A stretch of DNA of 53,180 nucleotides from Bacteriovoracaceae bacterium (GCA_947377285.1 CANCFT010000024.1:1-53180); one strand, 5' to 3'; positions 43,811 to 52,650 are shown, numbered from the stretch's first letter. The notes: generated by a model from the letters alone, not told the origin. Program-made: numbers and translations.

Positions 43811-44521
43811 TTGAATAATAAAACTAATAATTCTAATAAAGATAATCCAATCCAATCCTTTCGGGCCCAGTTTTTTATAAAAAGCCCAATTCATCGTATA
43901 ACGGCTGCTGAAGCTGCTGTTGAATCAAGTAAATTTCAGCAAAACTGGATTTGGAATGTAGAAAGGCACAATAGTGCTGGTATTGATTTTTTAAGTGACA
44001 AGATATTGACACTTAATTATTCGATTCAAAATTCCACTGAAGCGGAATTGCTTTTTCTTGAAGCAATTTCACGCCTGAGTTTGGAGAAACCTATTAGTTT
44101 TATTCTTAATTTAAATTATAGAGAACTCGAAAATTATTTAAGAGATGAAAATCATCTCCCTGTTTTTATAGATTCTTGGACTAATTCCTCTGAAGTAAGC
44201 TTTAAAAAGGTTAAAAATTCCCTATTGATGGCATTAATTCAAAAAGAAATAGATCCAAAGTTTACTATTGAATTCAAAAAAAGGAGCTGGAATAAGCTAA
44301 ATCTTGTTGAAAAAAATCAACAAAGCTTGAGTCTAATCAATGTGCTCAATAATGTCTTTTTACCAATGAAAAGCATTCAATTAGTATTTGCTCGGAACGA
44401 AGAAGTTTCAATTATAATGAACGATTTCCAACTCAATCTCGATGTCATCGAGGGACTCTTCCATCATAATTTTTTAGGGGCAAGTGAGAATTCTTCTCTC
44501 AAAGTGGTTGCCGTCCAATAA
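43811..44521 (+). CDS. Protein of unknown function
   Basis: A 236-residue cytoplasmic protein with no signal peptide or membrane segment that I do not recognise. The start is TTG (43811) with AAGG about eleven bases upstream. There is no ATG near the N-terminus. The N-terminus is Asn/Lys-rich and polar. The body seems helical, with repeated leucines and many lysines, and there is no catalytic motif. It is divergent from the thiamine-pyrophosphokinase-like gene and 70 bases upstream of the cytochrome gene. Confidence 0.6.
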   Translation: MNNKTNNSNKDNPIQSFRAQFFIKSPIHRITAAEAAVESSKFQQNWIWNVERHNSAGIDFLSDKILTLNYSIQNSTEAELLFLEAISRLSLEKPISFILNLNYRELENYLRDENHLPVFIDSWTNSSEVSFKKVKNSLLMALIQKEIDPKFTIEFKKRSWNKLNLVEKNQQSLSLINVLNNVFLPMKSIQLVFARNEEVSIIMNDFQLNLDVIEGLFHHNFLGASENSSLKVVAVQ

Positions 44522-44591
44522 GTTATTAGAGTAAAATTCAACTAGTTTCAATGGTAAACCAACTTTTTAGTATATTTTCGAGGTCTGTAAA

Positions 44592-44906
44592 ATGAATTCA
44601 ATGAAGCTTTTTTTTATCACAGTCAGTCTTGCAACGAGTACCTTTTCTCTCTCAGCTTTGGCTCAAGATGCAGCTAAAGGGGAAATTCTTTTTAAGCAAT
44701 GTATTGCTTGTCATGGACCTAAAGCAGAAGGTATTCCGGCCCAGAAGGCCCCTCGATTATCTGGTCAACACGACTGGTATATTTTAAAACAGCTTCAAGA
44801 CATAAAAGCTGGAGTCACTAGAAAGAATCCTGTGATGATCCCTTTTCTCAGTAAATTAAATGAGCAAGATATGAAAGACCTTGCTGCATATATCTCAAAA
44901 CTCTAA
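44592..44906 (+). CDS. Small periplasmic class I cytochrome c (c553-like)
   Basis: A 104-residue electron carrier. Signal peptide 1 to about 24 (ending LSALAQ), then a single haem motif CIACHG and a methionine-rich C-terminal half (NPVMIPFLSKLNEQDMKDLAAYISKL) supplying the axial ligand and the final helix. This is the standard c5/c553-type plan. It would receive its haem through the ResB/CcsA pair encoded 5 kb away and pass electrons in the periplasm. GAGGTC precedes the ATG. Confidence 0.92.
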   Translation: MNSMKLFFITVSLATSTFSLSALAQDAAKGEILFKQCIACHGPKAEGIPAQKAPRLSGQHDWYILKQLQDIKAGVTRKNPVMIPFLSKLNEQDMKDLAAYISKL

Positions 44907-44944
44907 AATTTTTAAAGTTACCCCCCTATACGCAAAGGATTGCT

Positions 44945-45388
44945 ATGAAAGTGAACTTCAAAAAAGCTAAAAATGAAAAGGATATAAAGTCTATCCTCGA
45001 CTATAATATTGACGCTTTTTCTGACTCCCCAGATTTTAAGTGGACATTTGAAGAGATTAAAAAAGAAGTTGCCGAAGGTTGGGAGCTTTTTTCATTAATG
45101 CTTGAAGGGGAAATAATGGCAGCCGTTTTCTATAAATTAGAGGGTGACTCTTTATTAACTAAGAATACCGCTATTAAAATTACTCATCAAGGTAGTGGGT
45201 TTTCTCACACTATTAAAGAGTTTTTTGAAAAAGTCGCTCGTGAAAAAGGTTTAAAGAAGATTTATCATTACTGTCGAATTGATAATTTCAGAATGTATTC
45301 ATTGAATGAAAGTCATCAATATAAGAAAACTCCTAAGAAATTAGGTCCAGAAGGTTTAGTTGTTGAGTGGGTAAAAACTCTTAAATAG
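44945..45388 (+). CDS. GNAT-like acetyltransferase domain protein
   Basis: A 147-residue cytoplasmic protein with a GNAT-like layout: a DIKSILDYNIDAF helix after the first strand, GEIMAAVFYKLEGDSLL as the central strands, ITHQGSGFSHTIKEFFEKVAREKG where the acetyl-CoA loop and helix would be, and IYHYCRIDNFRMYSLNESHQYKK as the typical late helix with Asn and Tyr. The loop reads HQGSGFSH, not the canonical R/QxxGxG/A, so cofactor binding is not certain. AAAGGA precedes the ATG. It may be co-transcribed with the cytochrome gene 38 bases upstream. Confidence 0.6.
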   Translation: MKVNFKKAKNEKDIKSILDYNIDAFSDSPDFKWTFEEIKKEVAEGWELFSLMLEGEIMAAVFYKLEGDSLLTKNTAIKITHQGSGFSHTIKEFFEKVAREKGLKKIYHYCRIDNFRMYSLNESHQYKKTPKKLGPEGLVVEWVKTLK

Positions 45389-45411
45389 CCAGTTCTCTCA
45401 AGGAGTTTTTT
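45373..45411 (+). terminator. Probable intrinsic terminator overlapping a stop codon
   Basis: AAAAACTCTT (45373-45382) can pair with AAGGAGTTTTT (45400-45410, one G-T pair), ending in a T-run. The 5' arm is in the last codons of the GNAT-like gene. Confidence 0.45.
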
Positions 45412-45682
45412 GGATATCGCTAGGGACTTCCAATGAAGAAAATATAAAAAAAATGATTTTTCCTATAGACATGATGAAAACTTTCAAGCAATAATTTAAA
45501 TAGAAGAGAGAATTACTGGGAAAATAAAAAAAAAGAATTTAACCTCTCCAATGTAAAATAGTTTAAACGAGCAAAAAGCAAATTAGAAAGAATTTAAAAA
45601 GATATAGATTTCAGACAATTTTCTTTTCATTAACAACTTTAGACTCGACAACAACAGTCTAATTTTAACGGAGGATCCTCGA
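45389..45682. other. 294-base leader and promoter region of the H1-SWIB gene
   Basis: No gene is seen. The last part carries a hairpin, TTAGACT (45639-45645) against AGTCTAA (45656-45662), followed by TTTT, just ahead of the ribosome-binding site. The ribosome-binding site itself lies in a perfect ten-base palindrome, GAGGATCCTC (45671-45680). I could not fix a convincing promoter. Confidence 0.45.
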
Positions 45683-46162
45683 ATGGCAGTAAAGAAAAAA
45701 GCTACTAAAAAAGCAGCACCAAAAGCTACTAAAAAAGCAGCACCGAAAGCTACTAAAAAAGCAGCTCCAAAAGCTACTAAGAAAGCAGCTCCAAAAAAAG
45801 CAGTAGCTAAAAAAGCAGCAGCTCCAAAAGCTACTAAAAAAGTTGCAGCAGCAAAAGCTCCTAAAGCTCCAAAGGCTACAAAAAAAGTTGCAGCTCCAAA
45901 AGTTAAAACTGCAAGAAAGCCAAATGCAGCTTTCATGAAAGCACTTACTCCTTCAGCTATCCTTGCTGAAATCGTTGGAGCTAAGCCACTTCCTAGAACA
46001 CAAGTTGTTTCAAAAATTTGGGAATACATCAAGAAGCACAACCTTCAAAACCCAAAAAACAAAAGAAACATTCTTGCTGACGAAAAACTAGCTAAACTTT
46101 TTGGAAAAAAAGAAGTAACTATGTTCGAACTTGCAGGAATCGTTGGAAAACACCTTTCTTAA
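45683..46162 (+). CDS. Histone-H1-like Lys/Ala/Pro tail fused to a SWIB/MDM2 domain
   Basis: A 159-residue basic protein. Residues 1 to about 80 are an H1-like tail of Lys, Ala, Pro and Thr that begins with four tandem KATKKAAP units (6-37). Residues about 85-158 are a SWIB domain (ALTPSAILAEIVG, PRTQVVSKIWEYIKKHNLQNP, RNILADEKLAKLFGK, VTMFELAGIVGKHL). It most likely binds and compacts DNA through the tail, with the SWIB domain as a protein-interaction module. Similar pairings are known in chlamydiae and in scattered other bacteria. A strong ribosome-binding site, optimised codons and its own terminator suggest high expression. Confidence 0.92.
   Translation: MAVKKKATKKAAPKATKKAAPKATKKAAPKATKKAAPKKAVAKKAAAPKATKKVAAAKAPKAPKATKKVAAPKVKTARKPNAAFMKALTPSAILAEIVGAKPLPRTQVVSKIWEYIKKHNLQNPKNKRNILADEKLAKLFGKKEVTMFELAGIVGKHLS
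45698..45793 (+). repeat. Four tandem 24-base repeats in the H1-like tail
   Basis: Four copies of a 24-base unit encode KATKKAAP. They differ only at third codon positions. Copy-number change would lengthen or shorten the basic tail without breaking the frame. Confidence 0.9.
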
Positions 46163-46192
46163 TTAAGACTCGAAAGAGATTTAATACTGATT

Positions 46193-46218
46193 GCCCACTT
46201 GAAAAAGTGGGCTTTTTT
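46193..46218 (+). terminator. Intrinsic terminator of the H1-SWIB gene
   Basis: GCCCACTT (46193-46200), a GAAA loop, AAGTGGGC (46205-46212) and six Ts. Confidence 0.92.
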
Positions 46219-46227
46219 ATGTCCAGG

Positions 46228-46323
46228 ATGGACGGTATGGGCGCGAAGGCAGGAGCCGAGAGCGACCGATGTCAAAGGCATGGACGGTATGGGCGCGAAG
46301 GCAGGAGCCGAGAGCGACCGATG
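46228..46323. repeat. Two direct copies of a 44-base GC-rich repeat
   Basis: Identical 44-base copies at 46228-46271 and 46280-46323, eight bases apart (period 52). Each begins ATGGACGGTATGGG and ends GAGAGCGACCGATG. Each is far richer in G+C than its surroundings. Within each copy CGGT and ACCG, and inside them GGC-AGGA-GCC, can pair, which gives it a REP-like look. The pair lies between the H1-SWIB terminator and the end of a convergent gene. It encodes no plausible protein. Confidence 0.9.
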
Positions 46324-46342
46324 CCCAAAATAGAATTAAAAT

Positions 46343-47554
46343 TTATTTTTTAAGCCCTGAATACTGGCGCTGAACACTATCACTAACCCAAGGTCCACTT
46401 AATCCCTTTTCTTCTTTTGTCACGGCCCCAGCGGCCTTTAAAAACTCATTACATTGAAAACTAGAGCTGACATTCAAAAGACCATCTCCGGAATTTGAAA
46501 TGAATTTAATGCATGTAGATCCATAGTAATTGAGGTATTCAGGAAAATTTTTTGCGAAAAGATTAATAATCGCCTTATGTCTTGGGAGATTGGGGTCTTT
46601 GAAAATTTTATCAGGTATAATTGGTAATTTTTCAATTAATCCTAAGATTTTTTGGCGTTTAGGAAAATTTTCACCAAGATTTTCTACTTTTTTCCATGCA
46701 AGATTCATTTTTTCTCCAACGACTGGGCCGTCGAGCAAAAAAAGAATCGCGTATAAATCAAGCTCTTCTGAAGTCAGTTTAGATTTGGCCTCAAGAAGGT
46801 TCATTGCCATTTCTTTTTCGAGTCCATTACTTTTAGGTGAGCTAAGCATATTTTTTAAGGGAGAGGACATTTCATTAAAGCAATCTTCAGAAAGGAATTT
46901 ATTAACTAGCTTTCGGTAGTTTCCGTCAAATTCAGGTGTAAATGTTTCTTCATAGAGTTTATTCATTATTGCAGTTTGCACTGCTGGTTTTTTGCAATAC
47001 AAATTTGAAATTGAGTCTTTGCTCGCTTTTTCATAAAAGGGCCAAAGTTTCAAACCACTATGGTTGGCTTCAAGAATCGCCGCGATTTCAAGCCCAATAT
47101 CAGGATCTTTTTTTGTATAAGTCCAGTAGGTACTTATAATAGAATCGCAAAGTTTGGCTTCTTCTGTTTTTTTGGCCACTTCAGAAATGAGCGTAGTCTT
47201 TCGAAAACATTCAGAAAAATATTTTTTAGCGTATAGCGATCTTCTTAATTGAAAAAATTCATCATTATTAAGGGCCGATGAACGACCTAATTGGTCTACT
47301 TGGCGCCAAGTCTCCAAGCTAAAATCATGAGTTTTCATTTTATAATCGACTAAACCAATGGCCATATTTTGATACATTTCCTTCCAGTGCCGTCCGCGCT
47401 CACTTGGTCTTATATCGTTGACATGAACTAGAAATTCGTCAAAGTTTTTTTCTCTTTCGAGCACTTCTAAGTCCTTAATGTCGTAATAAACTTGGGCGCA
47501 AGCTCCATAGTTTAAAGTTTGAAATAAAAGGGTCATTATTGTGGGAAAGATCAT
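46343..47554 (-). CDS. Exported protein of unknown function, helical-repeat-like
   Basis: A 403-residue protein that I do not recognise. From ATG 47554 it starts with a signal peptide (FPTIMTLLFQTLNYGACA); a TTG twelve codons upstream is the alternative start. Neither has a strong ribosome-binding site. The mature chain is nearly all helical, with spaced Trp, Tyr and Leu and paired short helices. This recalls TPR or SEL1-type repeat proteins, but I cannot define a repeat unit. Several cysteines are present. It is divergent from putA. Confidence 0.68.
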   Translation of the reverse strand: MIFPTIMTLLFQTLNYGACAQVYYDIKDLEVLEREKNFDEFLVHVNDIRPSERGRHWKEMYQNMAIGLVDYKMKTHDFSLETWRQVDQLGRSSALNNDEFFQLRRSLYAKKYFSECFRKTTLISEVAKKTEEAKLCDSIISTYWTYTKKDPDIGLEIAAILEANHSGLKLWPFYEKASKDSISNLYCKKPAVQTAIMNKLYEETFTPEFDGNYRKLVNKFLSEDCFNEMSSPLKNMLSSPKSNGLEKEMAMNLLEAKSKLTSEELDLYAILFLLDGPVVGEKMNLAWKKVENLGENFPKRQKILGLIEKLPIIPDKIFKDPNLPRHKAIINLFAKNFPEYLNYYGSTCIKFISNSGDGLLNVSSSFQCNEFLKAAGAVTKEEKGLSGPWVSDSVQRQYSGLKK

Positions 47555-47661
47555 ATTAAAAATTCTATTAAGAGTTGCAAGGTTCGTCAATTACGACTAG
47601 TTCTTTTAAGTGATTTGCGATACTTTCTATAGCATTTAGGAATATTTTATTGGGGGCTTAA

Positions 47662-50600
47662 ATGTTGAAGGTTTTTCCTATAAATTCACAAGACTTTTTA
47701 TTCAAAATATTAAGAGTTGAGAATGCTGGCTGGAATCTATATTTTTATGAAGATTTTTCTTCTATTTTGCTTGATTCAAGTCATCAGCTTAATTCCGATG
47801 TCTGGAACGTTTTAGCTCAATATTTAAAATCTTCACAATCTGATTTTAGAATACAGTTAACAATTCGCTCAGTCCCTTTTCTCGTGTCATTTTTTTTCAA
47901 AACTCGTGAAATTCGTTTTTATACGCCTAAACTTTCTCAAGAACTTTTTTTACTTGGTCAAAATGATATTTTAAATCTCGATTCCATTCATGTGCAAGAA
48001 TTAAAAAAACACACCGAGTTAGCCGCTAATTTGCAGATTAAAACTTTTTCGTCAGTGATTGAATCAAAGATTGCTCTCGATGGGCTACCAGATTTAATCA
48101 ATGATCCTCGTTTTAAGTCAGTTGAAATTCGCTCGGCCGAAATTATTAAAAATCTTTTAGTTAAACTTAATGAATATAATCCAAGTCTCTTTGAAAATGT
48201 ATCCGATTTTGGGTTAGGGTTAACGGCCCAGTATGCTTTATTGCGAATTCATTTATTAAAATTTTTAGCAATTCTTCCTTCACTCGATCATGATAAATCG
48301 GGTTCGGAAGTAAAACGTATTTTAATTGAATCTTTGACTCGATTTTTATCAGATAACGGTAAAGCGAGACGATTAAAAAAGAAAGGGCAAGAACGAGCAC
48401 TACCAACTCGGTACACTATTGGAATTCAATTCTTCACAGCTCTCGCAAAACTTTTTCCGGCCTATCCCTTAACTGCACTAGTTCGAAGTAGTGTTCGCTT
48501 AATGGCCAAACGATTTATTGCTGGAGAGTCCATAGAAAAAGCTGATAAATCTCTCAAAGGATTAAGCCTAACTGGAAGGGATGTAACTCTTGATCAACTT
48601 GGAGAATTAGTTGTTTCTGAGCGCGAAGCTGATCATTATAAGATGGAAGTTTTAAAACTCGTAAGAGGATTTTCTTTACATGTAAAAAAAGGTGAAAAAA
48701 ATAGAGCAGGCATAAATAGGGCCCATGTTTCAATTAAAGTTTCGGCACTTTGTTCAGATTTTAAACCTCATGCTCCAGATTATACTTATCAATTAGTTGG
48801 ACCTCGCTTAAAAGAAATTTTGTTAGTGGCCCAAGCAGAAGACGTTTTCATTAATATAGATGCTGAACATTATCACTACAGAGATATTGTTTTTAAAATT
48901 TATAAACGAGTCTTACTGGAAACTCCTGAATTAAAAAATTATCAGTCTACAGGTATTGTTATTCAAGCATACTTAAGAGACGCAGCTACGCATTTACAAG
49001 AAATTATTTCACTCGCCCGTGAGAGAAATTTATTAATGCCAGTTCGTTTAGTTAAGGGAGCTTATTGGGATGCTGAAACAGTTGAAGCTGACGCTCATAA
49101 TTTCAATGCTCCTCAGTTTCTCAATAAAGAAGAAACAGATATTCATTTTAGGCAACTCATTATTAAAATATTTGAAGCTCATCCTTATTTAAAATTAGCA
49201 TTAGCTTCTCATAATTTCTCCGACCATGCTTTCGCCGAAGCTGCTAAAGAAATTTTATATCCAGAAGTTGGAGAAATAGAACATCAATGTTTACACATGA
49301 CTTATGAAGCATTATCGACAGCATTAGCGAAAATGAATTGGGCCACAAGAAATTATGTCCCTGTTGGTAGCTTACTAGTTGGAATGGCTTATTTAGTGAG
49401 ACGAATTATGGAAAATTCTTCTCAGGTAGGTGTTTTAACTATTATGCGCTCTCATAAAAAACATTTAACTCTGCAATCGCCTTATGCTGTCCATCTTGAA
49501 AAAAAGAACGATGGGAAACTTGACCTTGATCAATCGATTTCTCATCTAGAAGATCAATTTTTTAATGTCTCGCCTCTTAGACTTTACTTAGATAACGAAC
49601 GTATTTGGATGGAAAAAGCGCTACAAACTTTCCAAAAAAATGACCTTGGCAAAAATTATGAAAACTCCTATCCCTTAACTGGTGATTGGATATCAATAAT
49701 ATCTAGTTCTAATCCAGATACACTTGTAGGAAAAATTCGATTTGCTAATCTTCTTGATGCTGAATCTGCTTTAAACACAATTGATAATTCTTATAATAAT
49801 GGTGTATGGGCAAATTCAAAATGGGCCAATCGATCGGGCATGCTGGTTCGTGCCGCTGGGATAATGCTCGCCAAAAGAAATGATTTATCGGCACTTATTA
49901 TTTATGAAGCAGGAAAATCTGTAAGCGAAGCTCTCGCCGACGTTGATGAGGCCATCGATTTTTTAAATTTTTATGCTCGAAATGAAGCCTATCTTCAAAG
50001 AAATAGATCTGACTTAACATCTAGAGGAGCAACTGCAGTTATTTCACCATGGAATTTTCCAATCGCCATTCCTTGTGGAATGGTCGCAAGTTCACTGGTT
50101 GCGGGCAATACAGTTATCTTAAAGTCAGCAGAACAGACTCCATTGATCACTCAATTACTTGTCGATATTTTTCACCAGGCCGGAGTCCCTCAAGATGTCT
50201 TGATTCATTTACCAGGAGATGGGGAGACTGTTGGTGACTTCTTAGTACGTGATCCGCGCATATCGACAATTGTATTCACTGGTTCAAAGGCAGTGGGAAC
50301 TTATATAGCCTCTGTGACTAGAAAAAGATTATATAAAAATAAACTGACCGAAAAAACGTATTTAGTTAAGGCCATTACAGAAATGGGTGGGAAGAATGCC
50401 GTCATCGTTACTCAAAACGCTGAATTGGATGAAACCGTTTCAGGAATTCTTTACTCTTCTTTTGGCCATGCCGGACAAAAATGTTCTGCTTGCTCTAGAG
50501 TCATAGTTCACAATTCACTTAAAAATAAATTAATTGAAAGATTAAAAGAAGCGAGCGCTGATTTAAAAGTAGGTGTCTCTTTTCATTTTGATACTACAGT

Positions 50601-51843
50601 AAATCCTGTCATTTCTAAATTTGATCAAGAAAGACTTCGCCAAAGCGTCCGCGAAGCAAGTCTTGAAGCAAGTCAATTTGGCGGATCTGTTATTCTTGAT
50701 CGCTCTAATGAGGATCTTCCTGGGTTTTGCGTTGGGCCCGTGCTGATTGAACTTCCATATAAGCGGGCCTTTGACCGCGCTAGTTTTGCTCAAAGAGAAT
50801 TGTTTGGGCCGGTTGTTCATATTATGGGGTTTGATACTTTAGATGAAGCAGCTAAGCTTTTTAATAGCACTGATTATGCATTGACTGGGGGGATTTTCAG
50901 TCAATCGCAAAATGATATTGATAGTCTGTTAATGAAAATAGAATCGGGAAATATTTACATCAATCGAACTGTAACTGGTGCCCGTGTTGCGATTGAACCG
51001 TTTGGTGGTTTCAAACTTTCTGGAACCGGACCTAAGGCGGGAGGTCGTCATTACGTACTGGCCCTTCATCAAGTGGATGATTCAAGTTTTGAAAAATCTC
51101 GAGTTTCTAAAAAAATTGAAACACAAGAAGGGAATCAACAAGTCCTAGAACTTGCTCGTCCTTCAAAACTTTCTATTAGATCTAGGCAAGAGCGACTTGA
51201 GAAATTCCTAGGCCAATTTATTTCAAATTTTGAAACTTATTACCAAGGAATTTATGGAAATTACAAAGATCCATTACGCGATTATAAAAAATGGTTAAAT
51301 AAAAATTTTATTCATTTCATGGAACAAAAACATAAAAATAGAACTATTCCTGGTCAACTTAGTTATAACGACTATCGTTTGTTTACCGAACATTCCGTCG
51401 TTGTAGGAACTACAGATAAACCAGAGTTAAAAACACTTATTCAGATTTTTTCATGCCTTTCAACTGGGACGGGATTAACTGTAATAGCTCGCAATAAGCA
51501 AACATATGAATGGTGGTTGAATCTTTCTAAACTATTTTATCAAGTTGGTTTTTCAACTGAAAATTTTTTAGTTTATTGGGTTAGTACAATTGAACTTAAG
51601 CGAGTTCTTAATTCTCCTAAACTTTCTGTGATCATTTATGATGGTGAACTTTCAGAGTATAATCATCATGTAGCTGATCATTTAGATGATGCAAAAAATG
51701 ATTTAAGAATGAAATCAATTTTGACTATTGTTGATAATTTAGAAACGAAGGATTTTTATCACCAGGCACTTCATTTTATTTGGGTTCGCTCTCTTGCTGT
51801 GAACACAATGAGGCATGGAGCTCCATTAGATTTAGAGTTATAA
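47662..51843 (+). CDS. putA: Bifunctional proline dehydrogenase / P5C dehydrogenase PutA
   Basis: Oxidises proline to glutamate: an FAD-dependent proline dehydrogenase barrel makes pyrroline-5-carboxylate and an NAD-dependent aldehyde dehydrogenase completes the step, with channelling between them. The barrel spans about 350-610 (VSIKVSALCSDF, NIDAEHYHYRD, VRLVKGAYWD, LASHNFSDHAFA). The aldehyde dehydrogenase spans about 670-1150, with VISPWNFPIAIPCG, TEMGGKNAV and the catalytic Cys941 in HAGQKCSACSR. At 1393 residues it has an N-terminal region without the ribbon-helix-helix repressor domain of E. coli PutA, and about 230 extra C-terminal residues like those of long (type B/C) PutA proteins. 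GGGGG precedes the ATG. Confidence 0.95.
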   Translation: MLKVFPINSQDFLFKILRVENAGWNLYFYEDFSSILLDSSHQLNSDVWNVLAQYLKSSQSDFRIQLTIRSVPFLVSFFFKTREIRFYTPKLSQELFLLGQNDILNLDSIHVQELKKHTELAANLQIKTFSSVIESKIALDGLPDLINDPRFKSVEIRSAEIIKNLLVKLNEYNPSLFENVSDFGLGLTAQYALLRIHLLKFLAILPSLDHDKSGSEVKRILIESLTRFLSDNGKARRLKKKGQERALPTRYTIGIQFFTALAKLFPAYPLTALVRSSVRLMAKRFIAGESIEKADKSLKGLSLTGRDVTLDQLGELVVSEREADHYKMEVLKLVRGFSLHVKKGEKNRAGINRAHVSIKVSALCSDFKPHAPDYTYQLVGPRLKEILLVAQAEDVFINIDAEHYHYRDIVFKIYKRVLLETPELKNYQSTGIVIQAYLRDAATHLQEIISLARERNLLMPVRLVKGAYWDAETVEADAHNFNAPQFLNKEETDIHFRQLIIKIFEAHPYLKLALASHNFSDHAFAEAAKEILYPEVGEIEHQCLHMTYEALSTALAKMNWATRNYVPVGSLLVGMAYLVRRIMENSSQVGVLTIMRSHKKHLTLQSPYAVHLEKKNDGKLDLDQSISHLEDQFFNVSPLRLYLDNERIWMEKALQTFQKNDLGKNYENSYPLTGDWISIISSSNPDTLVGKIRFANLLDAESALNTIDNSYNNGVWANSKWANRSGMLVRAAGIMLAKRNDLSALIIYEAGKSVSEALADVDEAIDFLNFYARNEAYLQRNRSDLTSRGATAVISPWNFPIAIPCGMVASSLVAGNTVILKSAEQTPLITQLLVDIFHQAGVPQDVLIHLPGDGETVGDFLVRDPRISTIVFTGSKAVGTYIASVTRKRLYKNKLTEKTYLVKAITEMGGKNAVIVTQNAELDETVSGILYSSFGHAGQKCSACSRVIVHNSLKNKLIERLKEASADLKVGVSFHFDTTVNPVISKFDQERLRQSVREASLEASQFGGSVILDRSNEDLPGFCVGPVLIELPYKRAFDRASFAQRELFGPVVHIMGFDTLDEAAKLFNSTDYALTGGIFSQSQNDIDSLLMKIESGNIYINRTVTGARVAIEPFGGFKLSGTGPKAGGRHYVLALHQVDDSSFEKSRVSKKIETQEGNQQVLELARPSKLSIRSRQERLEKFLGQFISNFETYYQGIYGNYKDPLRDYKKWLNKNFIHFMEQKHKNRTIPGQLSYNDYRLFTEHSVVVGTTDKPELKTLIQIFSCLSTGTGLTVIARNKQTYEWWLNLSKLFYQVGFSTENFLVYWVSTIELKRVLNSPKLSVIIYDGELSEYNHHVADHLDDAKNDLRMKSILTIVDNLETKDFYHQALHFIWVRSLAVNTMRHGAPLDLEL

Positions 51844-51849
51844 ATAGCT

Positions 51850-52650
51850 ATGACAAAAATTAAAATCGGAGTATTTGGTTGTGGAAATATGGGGCGGGCC
51901 CTCGTGCTTGGAATGAAGGCTCAATTTCCAGAAATTCATTTTTATCTTTATACTCCAACAACCCTAAAGGCTTTGCAATTATCGAGTGAAGTTAATGGGA
52001 CTTTTGTTCGCTCCCTTTCAGAAATGCCAGATTCATTAGATTGGTATATCCTAGCTTTTAAACCACAAAATCTTGAACAGTTTCAATTTGAATTTAGCTC
52101 CAAGGCAAAAATTATTTCTATTTTGGCCGGAGTCAATCTCTCAAAATTAGAATCCAAGTTTAATTTATTTAAAATTGCGAGATTAATGCCCAATACCCCA
52201 GCAGCTTTAGGCCTTGGGGCAAATCTATTATTTTTAAATACAAGTTTTAATCAAATTGAAAAAGCAGAAATTCAAAAACTCTTAGAGAGCACTGGGAAAT
52301 GCTTTTTAATGTCGTCTGAAGCTGATTTAAATTTAACGACTGTTTTTAGTGGCTCCGGGCCTGGTCTGATCTTTGAATTAGCAAGAATTTTTGAAGCAGA
52401 GCTCAGCAGATTGACTGAAGGTAGGGTAAACGCTAAAGAAATTGTCACTCAAACATTTTTTGGAAGCTCAGCTTTAATGGATACGAAAGCCAACCAAGTT
52501 GTGAGTTTTCAAGATTTGCGATCTCAAGTAACTTCTAAAAATGGTGTAACTTATGAAGCACTAGAAATCTTGAATCAAAATAATCTTCAAGATATTTTTT
52601 CAAAGGCTTTTGAAGCCGGTATAAAGCGAGTGAATGAACTTTCAAATTAA
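51850..52650 (+). CDS. proC: Pyrroline-5-carboxylate reductase ProC
   Basis: Reduces pyrroline-5-carboxylate to proline with NAD(P)H, the last step of proline synthesis. The N-terminal dinucleotide-binding loop is IGVFGCGNMGRAL. RLMPNTPAALGLG is the family substrate segment, and SGSGPGLIFEL with LRSQVTSKNGVTYEAL is the C-terminal dimer and active-site region. The usual GGTT is KNGVT here. Length (266) is standard. It starts six bases after putA, so the two opposed enzymes share an mRNA. Confidence 0.94.
   Translation: MTKIKIGVFGCGNMGRALVLGMKAQFPEIHFYLYTPTTLKALQLSSEVNGTFVRSLSEMPDSLDWYILAFKPQNLEQFQFEFSSKAKIISILAGVNLSKLESKFNLFKIARLMPNTPAALGLGANLLFLNTSFNQIEKAEIQKLLESTGKCFLMSSEADLNLTTVFSGSGPGLIFELARIFEAELSRLTEGRVNAKEIVTQTFFGSSALMDTKANQVVSFQDLRSQVTSKNGVTYEALEILNQNNLQDIFSKAFEAGIKRVNELSN

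Noticed and set aside
45698..45793. Regular tandem repeats that might be taken for a CRISPR array.
   Set aside because: The repeats are contiguous 24-base coding units without spacers and translate to KATKKAAP.
45583..46041. A 152-codon open frame on the minus strand, rich in Ala, Phe, Val and Gly, opposite the H1-SWIB gene.
   Set aside because: It is the antisense reading of the Lys/Ala repeats and of a GC-biased third position; no ribosome-binding site and no family likeness.
46529..46919. Plus-strand open frame of 129 codons opposite the exported unknown.
   Set aside because: Antisense shadow; Ser/Phe/Arg-rich with no supporting start signals.
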